In this document: piece by piece, positions 5,292 to 8,155 of the stretch
Layout of the letters: each line of letters opens with the position of its first letter
How positions within the stretch are numbered: the first letter of the stretch is position 1
Assembly: GCA_035527455.1 (NCBI GenBank)
Contig: DATLAN010000669.1
Location: forward strand, 1-8,155
Direction: 5' to 3'
From: DATLAN01 sp035527455
GTDB taxonomy: Bacteria > Planctomycetota > Planctomycetia > Pirellulales > Thermoguttaceae
Length of the DNA: 8,155 bases
The notes under the pieces: generated by a model
Database searches by the model: none
The model's input: only the letters and a program-made list of their open reading frames with translations
What the model was told of the DNA's origin: nothing
Made by a program: the position numbers and the translations under genes

Positions 5292-5708
5292 ATGCTTGGC
5301 AAACTGTGCGGCCAGGAAACGCGGACGGCCGCTGGTTCAAGCATGGTCAGAAAAATGGTCGGAATCCTGGGGGTTTGGGTTTACGTCTGGAAGACTTCAA
5401 GACACCGGGGGAAAGTCACCGCTGACGACTCCAGACCTACGGGCGGAGGCCACGGCATTCATGCTCAGGCATCGTGGCGTTCGACAGTCGATAATCGGCG
5501 TCAAGGCATCGGCATTAAGGCATACCCGGCCGATTCTGTCAAGAGCAGTTTGCAAGAAGTGCCACGAGGCCAGGGGCCCACACCCCGGCCTCGATGGCTT
5601 AAACCCCGAGCCACAGCAGGCATGATAACCGAACGGCTGCGCGATGTCAAGGGCCGAAGTCCGGCCGTCCAAAACGGGCCGGACTGGACGGCTGTTCACT
5701 ACGGCTGA
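5292..5708 (+). CDS. Uncertain small plus-strand gene (138 residues), or a shadow
   Basis: ATG 5292 has AGGAAGG seven bases upstream, and the frame ends 20 bases before the intrinsic terminator, as a real gene would. The protein has no recognisable domain; it is Arg/Gly-rich and ends in DWTAVHYG. A competing frame starts at TTG 5296 and ends at 5625 (109 residues); it has an AT-hook-like RKRGRP at about 7-12 and a C-x-x-C-H near its end, which looks at least as protein-like. A frameshifted gene using parts of both, or no protein at all, is possible. Confidence 0.3.
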   Translation: MLGKLCGQETRTAAGSSMVRKMVGILGVWVYVWKTSRHRGKVTADDSRPTGGGHGIHAQASWRSTVDNRRQGIGIKAYPADSVKSSLQEVPRGQGPTPRPRWLKPRATAGMITERLRDVKGRSPAVQNGPDWTAVHYG

Positions 5709-5728
5709 TTTCGGGGTCGTTTTTTCGG

Positions 5729-5765
5729 GGGCCGTTTTCGGAGGTCCGAAAAAAGGCCCTTTTTT
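5729..5765 (+). terminator. Intrinsic terminator
   Basis: TTTTCGG (5735-5741) pairs with CCGAAAA (5746-5752) over a 4-nt loop, and GGGCC (5729-5733) pairs with GGCCC (5755-5759) outside a small bulge. Six T (5760-5765) follow directly. It ends transcription running rightward from the 5280-5708 unit. Confidence 0.85.
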
Positions 5766-5768
5766 GGG

Positions 5769-5847
5769 GGGCTTGAATTCCTGATTAATAAGATCTGCCG
5801 AAACCTCCTGCTGTCTGCGGTGAGGGCTTGAATTCCTGATTAATAAG
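5769..5847 (+). repeat. 24-bp direct repeat pair, 55-bp period
   Basis: The 24-bp sequence beginning GGGCTTGAATTCCTG occurs identically at 5769-5792 and 5824-5847, with 31 bp between the copies. It follows the terminator immediately. Two copies with one spacer are not enough for a CRISPR call; an iteron-like, recombination or insertion footprint is equally possible. Between 5848 and 5881 I see nothing. Confidence 0.85.
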
Positions 5848-5881
5848 GGGCCGCCTTTGGCTCGGCTGTCAACAAACCCTG

Positions 5882-6091
5882 TTTTCTCTTTCTCCTCTTC
5901 TCTCTTCTCACAATCTTACTATCTCACTTTTCCAAAACTTATTATCTTCATCAATCCAATATTCAAATCTATCATTCTTTACAAATCTCACTCTTTTCTC
6001 TTCCTCTTTTCTCCAAATCTCCAATTCCTTCACAATCTTATTCCATTTCTCTTCTCTCCTATCAATCTCCATTTCTCTCTTCATACATCCA
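5882..6091 (+). other. 210-nt stretch with no G on the plus strand
   Basis: Every base from 5882 to 6091 is A, C or T, dominated by CT-rich blocks. The surrounding DNA is GC-rich with no such bias. The minus strand is therefore C-free here, which leaves an artificial-looking Lys/Glu-rich frame open. The tract abuts the left arm of the 6092-6277 palindrome. No gene is supported. Confidence 0.9.
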
Positions 6092-6277
6092 GTCGGATTT
6101 TGACAAAAGGAGAGAAAATCCCCCCCCCAATACCACAAACAACTTATTATTTTTCGGATCATAGTTTAGGACCCTCCTTCACTCCGTGGATCGGGAGGGT
6201 CTTAGTTTATGATCCGAATAAATAATCCAAGTCTGGTTTTGGGGGGGGGATTTTCTCTCCTTTTGTCAAAATCCGAC
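6092..6277. repeat. 186-bp palindrome with perfect 37-bp outer arms
   Basis: Bases 6092-6128 and 6241-6277 are perfect inverted copies, each with a nine-base C or G run and the block GTCGGATTTTGAC. Further inside, TTCGGATCATA pairs with TATGATCCGAA and ACCCTCC with GGAGGGT, around a central loop near 6178-6192. The heptamer TAGTTTA lies in both arms in the same orientation, which breaks the symmetry. As RNA or single-stranded DNA this would fold into one long hairpin. It has no coding content that I can support. Confidence 0.92.
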
Positions 6278-6391
6278 GGACGGGCGGGAGAGAAGGTTGG
6301 AAGAGGAGAGGGAGGACGTGAAGAGAGGCGGGAGGGAAGGTTGGAGAGAGGTTGGAGAGAGGTTGGAGAGAGGAGAGGAAGGGGGAGGTGA
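6278..6391 (+). other. Purine-rich tract with 11-bp tandem repeats
   Basis: This is mostly G and A with few C and few T, the mirror of the pyrimidine-rich tract on the other side of the palindrome. It includes three tandem copies of TTGGAGAGAGG (6341-6373). Purine tracts of this sort can form triplex DNA. No gene is supported; 6392-6470 shows nothing further except continued G/T richness. Confidence 0.8.
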
Positions 6392-6472
6392 CTTGGCTTG
6401 AACTCGATACTACGTGGCGTGTAAGCACTGCGGGGGTCGCGGGATTGTGGGTGGTTGCGTGTGAGTTTTGAC

Positions 6473-6497
6473 GGGGTGGGTACGGGGTGGGTGTGGG
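6473..6497 (+). other. G-quadruplex-type motif
   Basis: Five runs of at least three G (6473-6476, 6478-6480, 6484-6487, 6489-6491, 6495-6497) are separated by 1-3 bases, satisfying the usual G-quadruplex pattern on the plus strand. The first part is a tandem 11-mer, ACGGGGTGGGT. Nothing recognisable lies between 6498 and 6627. Confidence 0.7.
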
Positions 6498-6627
6498 TTT
6501 GAGTGCGATAGACTTGGAGTGCGAATAGAATTCTCGGTTCCAAGAAAAACCTTCCAACTGAGTCCCATTGAATCAGTGTCGCTGTTCTACGTTCGGAATT
6601 CACACTCTTCTAATCCGAAAACGGAAA

Positions 6628-6753
6628 CGGCTGAATAGGACGGGCAGCAACGACGGGCGGCACTACGGGCTACGCAACTCCACGCGCTGCATCAGGAGGG
6701 CCGGCAGTCCCAACACGCACAACGACATGAGGGCCGGCAGTCCCAACACGCAC
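6628..6753 (-). repeat. Right copy of the 126-bp perfect inverted repeat
   Basis: This is the exact reverse complement of 204-329. It contains the unique tail (6628-6683), array unit X (6684-6716), one B unit (6717-6749) and four bases of another unit, after which the similarity stops abruptly at 6753. On this side the array is therefore only two units long, against eight or more on the left. Confidence 0.93.
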
Positions 6754-6792
6754 TCCATCATCGCGCACTGGTTCTACGCATACATCCAGCGT

Positions 6793-6900
6793 TCATCCTC
6801 TCTTGATCGCGCGCCGTACGCCGGCGACGGCCGCGGAGCTGGTCACCTCCGATCGGACGAGCTTCGGGCGCCCCTCGAGCGAAGAACGGACGTACACCAT
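6793..6900 (-). CDS. Possible 35-residue ORF after the ribbon-helix-helix gene
   Basis: The ORF runs from ATG 6900 to TGA 6795-6793 (MVYVRSSLEGRPKLVRSEVT and on). It is in the same frame as the upstream regulator and is separated from it only by the TAG at 6945-6943 and 14 sense codons, so it could be the remnant of a longer C-terminus or a small second cistron. No ribosome binding site is clear and no family is recognised. Confidence 0.25.
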   Translation of the reverse strand: MVYVRSSLEGRPKLVRSEVTSSAAVAGVRRAIKRG

Positions 6901-6919
6901 CTGCCGATCGTCGGAGCTT

Positions 6920-6933
6920 GTCTCGGCCGAGAC
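6920..6933. promoter_or_regulatory. Perfect 14-bp palindrome after the regulator gene
   Basis: GTCTCGGCCGAGAC is its own reverse complement and lies 9 bases downstream of the regulator stop codon (minus strand). It could be a protein-binding site or a small hairpin; no T-run follows. Confidence 0.4.
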
Positions 6934-6942
6934 CTTCGCGGG

Positions 6943-7134
6943 CTAATCCCCACAACCACGTCGACGAGCACTCCGTTCCTGCCGCTCCATCCATTCGGAC
7001 AGGGCCAACGTAATCGCACTGGTACGATCGCCGCGATGCACACCACGGCCCCCCAGCCTCATAGCACTATCCAGCCTGGCTAGCACCTTCGGAGAGAGAC
7101 GCACAGAAACGATCGGATACTGTGAGCGTGACAT
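6943..7134 (-). CDS. Ribbon-helix-helix (CopG/Arc-type) DNA-binding protein
   Basis: The 63-residue protein starts at ATG 7134, with AGGAGG six bases upstream. Residues 6-13 (YPIVSVRL) form the DNA-contacting beta strand, S14-PKVLARLDSAM is helix 1, the GGRGVHRGD segment is a long loop, and RTSAITLALSEWMERQE (37-53) is helix 2: the standard ribbon-helix-helix order. The tail is Arg-rich. Such proteins bind palindromic operators as dimers and often repress their own promoter, as antitoxins or copy-number regulators. A palindrome overlaps the likely -10 region upstream, supporting autoregulation. No toxin-like partner is recognised; the short ORF downstream is the only candidate. The frame is open further upstream, but that part contains the promoter. 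Confidence 0.87.
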   Translation of the reverse strand: MSRSQYPIVSVRLSPKVLARLDSAMRLGGRGVHRGDRTSAITLALSEWMERQERSARRRGCGD

Positions 7135-7177
7135 AATCAACCTCCTGGGTCCGGGTCCGGGGTAAGACAGATCGACT

Positions 7178-7224
7178 TGTAATACAGCGATCGCTGTAAT
7201 ACACCCACGCCGGCAAAATTGCAA
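7178..7224 (-). promoter_or_regulatory. Promoter and palindromic operator of the ribbon-helix-helix gene
   Basis: On the minus strand TTGCAA (7224-7219) and TATTAC (7201-7196) are separated by 17 bp, a good sigma-70-type pair. The perfect 16-bp palindrome TACAGCGATCGCTGTA (7183-7198) overlaps the -10 and extends downstream. On the plus strand TGTAATACA also occurs twice as a direct repeat (7178-7186 and 7195-7203). This is a plausible autorepression site for the regulator that starts at 7134. Confidence 0.7.
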
Positions 7225-7237
7225 TCGCAACCAGATA

Positions 7238-7603
7238 CTACCGCTTTACCTCACCCCGCCGCGTCGCCGCCGCTCCGCTCCCCACGCTTCGCTTCGCCGG
7301 CAAGCCTCCGGCGGGACGAGCCGCCGCCGCCGCGTCGATCCCCGCTGGCGGCAAATGCGAGAAGGCACGGGCTATCGCCGCCAGCAGATGAGGCGGCAGG
7401 CTCCCAAGCCGCCGCCGCTCGGCGGGCGTGAGGTCGCCGCCGCGTCGATCCGCAGGCGGAGCGGATCGACGACGCGGGAGCGGAGCCGGCGGAGCCGGCG
7501 GAGCGGAGCGTCCGGCGACGGCCAGGGGTTTGCCGGTGGCGTTGACCATCGCGGCCAGGGCGAGCGAGCGGACGCGAGCGAGGTAGCGGCTGTGATCTTG
7601 CAT
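7238..7603 (-). CDS. Ala/Pro/Arg-rich hypothetical protein (left copy)
   Basis: The 121-residue protein starts at ATG 7603, with AGGAG six bases upstream. Residues 1-21 (MQDHSRYLARVRSLALAAMV and on) form an amphipathic helix, residues 22-57 are a low-complexity Ala/Pro/Arg linker (APPAPPAPLP), residues 58-80 (LTPAERRRLGSLPPHLLAAI) may be a second helical segment, and the tail is again low-complexity. No family is recognised. The first 21 codons and the 5' region are repeated in inverted orientation at the right edge of the window (8092-8155), so this is one of a divergent pair from the same family. An upstream in-frame extension exists but overlaps the repeated leader and is not favoured. Confidence 0.62.
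   Translation of the reverse strand: MQDHSRYLARVRSLALAAMVNATGKPLAVAGRSAPPAPPAPLPRRRSAPPADRRGGDLTPAERRRLGSLPPHLLAAIARAFSHLPPAGIDAAAAARPAGGLPAKRSVGSGAAATRRGEVKR
7443..7471. repeat. Perfect 11-bp hairpin inside the 121-residue gene
   Basis: CGTCGATCCGC (7443-7453) and GCGGATCGACG (7461-7471) are perfect inverted copies over a 7-nt loop, in the low-complexity region of the gene. CGTCGATCC also recurs near 7331, so this may be part of a repeat expansion. Confidence 0.65.
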
Positions 7604-7749
7604 GACTTTCTCCTGAGTTCGGGGCGGCGACGTGCAGCCCTCCACCGGGGCCACCGCCAAGCGGGCGAGTTGTTTTGGGCGGTGCGGGCCTAAACGCACA
7701 GCCTGTTGGTAGTCTGGCCGTCGCTCCGGGTCCGGCACAAGACGTGCGT
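7540..7749 (-). repeat. Left arm of a large inverted duplication
   Basis: Read on the minus strand, this arm matches 7941-8155: the same distal block (GACGTGCGT at 7741-7749), the same leader, the same ribosome binding site and the same first 21 codons. Differences include a 5-nt indel near 7648 and a diverged stretch near 7690-7705. The part from about 7647 to 7540 is identical to its partner. Confidence 0.88.
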
Positions 7750-7794
7750 GTCGGTTTTCTCGGCCGGGGACACCGCACGTCGTCTTCGTCAGCC

Positions 7795-7855
7795 GGGGGT
7801 AGTTGTTTCCGGTCGCGGTCGGATGCCTCCCAGCTTCCAGTCAACAACCACCCCC
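7795..7855. repeat. Hairpin at the centre of the divergent spacer
   Basis: GGGGGTAGTTGTT (7795-7807) is an inverted copy of AACAACCACCCCC (7843-7855) with one mismatch, separated by 35 nt. It lies near the symmetry centre of the inverted duplication. Confidence 0.6.
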
Positions 7856-7867
7856 AGCTTCCTCAGA

Positions 7868-7941
7868 CGAGAAGACCTTGAAAGGTCTCAAGTGCGGAGT
7901 CCCCAGCCTCGAAAACCGAGAAGACCCTGAAGGGTCTCAAA
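7868..7941 (+). repeat. Two tandem hairpins with a compensatory base change
   Basis: Two copies of a 25-nt unit (7868-7892 and 7917-7941, 49 bp apart) begin CGAGAAGACC. In the first, AGACCTT pairs with AAGGTCT; in the second, AGACCCT pairs with AGGGTCT. The T-A pair of copy one is C-G in copy two, so pairing is kept. Preceding bases (CCCCAGC and on) are also similar. The equivalent position in the left arm lacks them. Confidence 0.75.
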
Positions 7942-8155
7942 CGCACGTCTTGTGCCGGACCCGGAGCGACGGCCAGACTACCAAACGAGGATGCGTTACG
8001 GCCGCGCACCGCCCAAAACAACACGCCCGCTTGGCGGTGTCCCCTATGGGTGGAGGGCTGCACGTCGCCGCCCCGAACTCAGGAGAAAGTCATGCAAGAT
8101 CACAGCCGCTACCTCGCTCGCGTCCGCTCGCTCGCCCTGGCCGCGATGGTCAACG
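7941..8155 (+). repeat. Right arm of the large inverted duplication
   Basis: This is the inverted counterpart of 7540-7749, and the match is still perfect at the window edge, so the duplication extends further. The two arms place two related genes head to head with the same leader sequence. Confidence 0.88.
8092..8155 (+). CDS. Hypothetical protein, right copy, partial (5' end only)
   Basis: ATG 8092 with AGGAG six bases upstream opens a frame whose 21 visible codons (MQDHSRYLARVRSLALAAMV and on) are identical to the start of the gene at 7238-7603. It runs off the right edge. Identical DNA in the leader and start suggests recent duplication or gene conversion. The function is unknown. Confidence 0.68.
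   Translation, partial: MQDHSRYLARVRSLALAAMVN

Larger units (their letters stand above)
5280..5765 (+). ncRNA. Candidate structured plus-strand RNA ending in an intrinsic terminator
   Basis: Several hairpins are visible before the terminator: GCGGCC/GGCCGC (5308-5313 with 5327-5332); GAGGCC-a-GGGG with CCCC-GGCCTC (5566-5592); and AGTCCGGCC/GGCCGGACT (5658-5666 with 5677-5685), the last with a competing GCCGTCC/GGACGGC pairing (5664-5670 with 5686-5692). The terminator shows that something is transcribed rightward. Neither overlapping ORF is convincing, so a structured RNA is a real alternative to a small protein gene. The 5' end is not determined. Confidence 0.3.

Noticed and set aside
5331..5341. 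T-loop-like GGTTCAAGC suggesting a tRNA
   Set aside because: No matching acceptor, D-arm or anticodon stems around it.
5397..5699. 100-residue minus ORF opposite the 5292-5708 unit
   Set aside because: No ribosome binding site, and the intrinsic terminator shows transcription in the opposite direction.
5769..5847. Minimal CRISPR array
   Set aside because: Only two 24-bp repeats and one spacer, no cas gene, and the repeat is shorter than usual.
5908..6162. Minus-strand 84-residue Lys/Glu-rich ORF
   Set aside because: It is the direct consequence of a C-free purine-rich strand, starts inside the palindrome and has no ribosome binding site or domain.
6202..6603. Minus-strand Pro/Ser-rich ORFs across the purine tract
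   Set aside because: Low-complexity translation of a strand-biased region in two overlapping frames; no start signal.
7675..8063. Paired short ORFs (plus 7675-7881 and minus 7863-8063) with similar sequence
   Set aside because: They are translations of the inverted duplicated leader DNA, so similarity reflects the DNA repeat; no ribosome binding sites.

Overview
The window is 8.2 kb of GC-rich bacterial DNA with no tRNA, rRNA or housekeeping gene. A phage-type small-gene cassette and many palindromes fit an accessory region. A planctomycete host is my guess from the style of the genes (secreted thioredoxin-fold and phospholipase D-like proteins, papain-like peptidase), and nothing here proves it.

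Layout. (1) 1-329: a 33-bp tandem array that runs off the left edge, followed by a 56-bp unique tail. The last 126 bp (204-329) recur, perfectly inverted, at 6628-6753, so a segment of about 6.3 kb is bounded by inverted repeats. A palindrome with G9/C9 runs sits just inside the left copy. (2) 480-5163: nine tightly packed genes, all on the minus strand. In order of transcription they are: a Cys/His-rich protein; a secreted phospholipase D-family nuclease-like protein; the first of two paralogous phage-like beta proteins; two very small proteins; the second paralogue; a secreted thioredoxin-fold-like protein; a papain-family (C1) cysteine peptidase; and a small holin/XhlA-like membrane protein. 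Two intrinsic-terminator-like hairpins lie inside this run, one of them within the phospholipase D coding sequence. (3) 5280-5765: a plus-strand transcription unit ending in a clear intrinsic terminator; it is either a small gene or a structured RNA. (4) 5766-6627: no convincing gene. It holds a 24-bp direct repeat, a 210-nt stretch with no G on the plus strand, a 186-bp palindrome, a purine-rich tract and a G-quadruplex-type motif. (5) 6793-7224: a ribbon-helix-helix regulator with its own promoter and a palindromic operator, followed by a short ORF. (6) 7238-8155: two divergent copies of one gene family, head to head, inside a large inverted duplication. The spacer holds two tandem hairpins that show a compensatory base change.

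How it may work together: the minus-strand cassette resembles the accessory, virion-surface or lysis end of a phage-derived unit (nuclease-like protein, beta-structured paralogues, peptidase, holin-like protein). No capsid, terminase, integrase, transposase or polymerase is visible, so calling it a complete mobile element would be inference. The strongest unexplained signals are the perfect 126-bp inverted repeat, the symmetric strand-biased region around 6185, and the two terminator-like hairpins within the operon.
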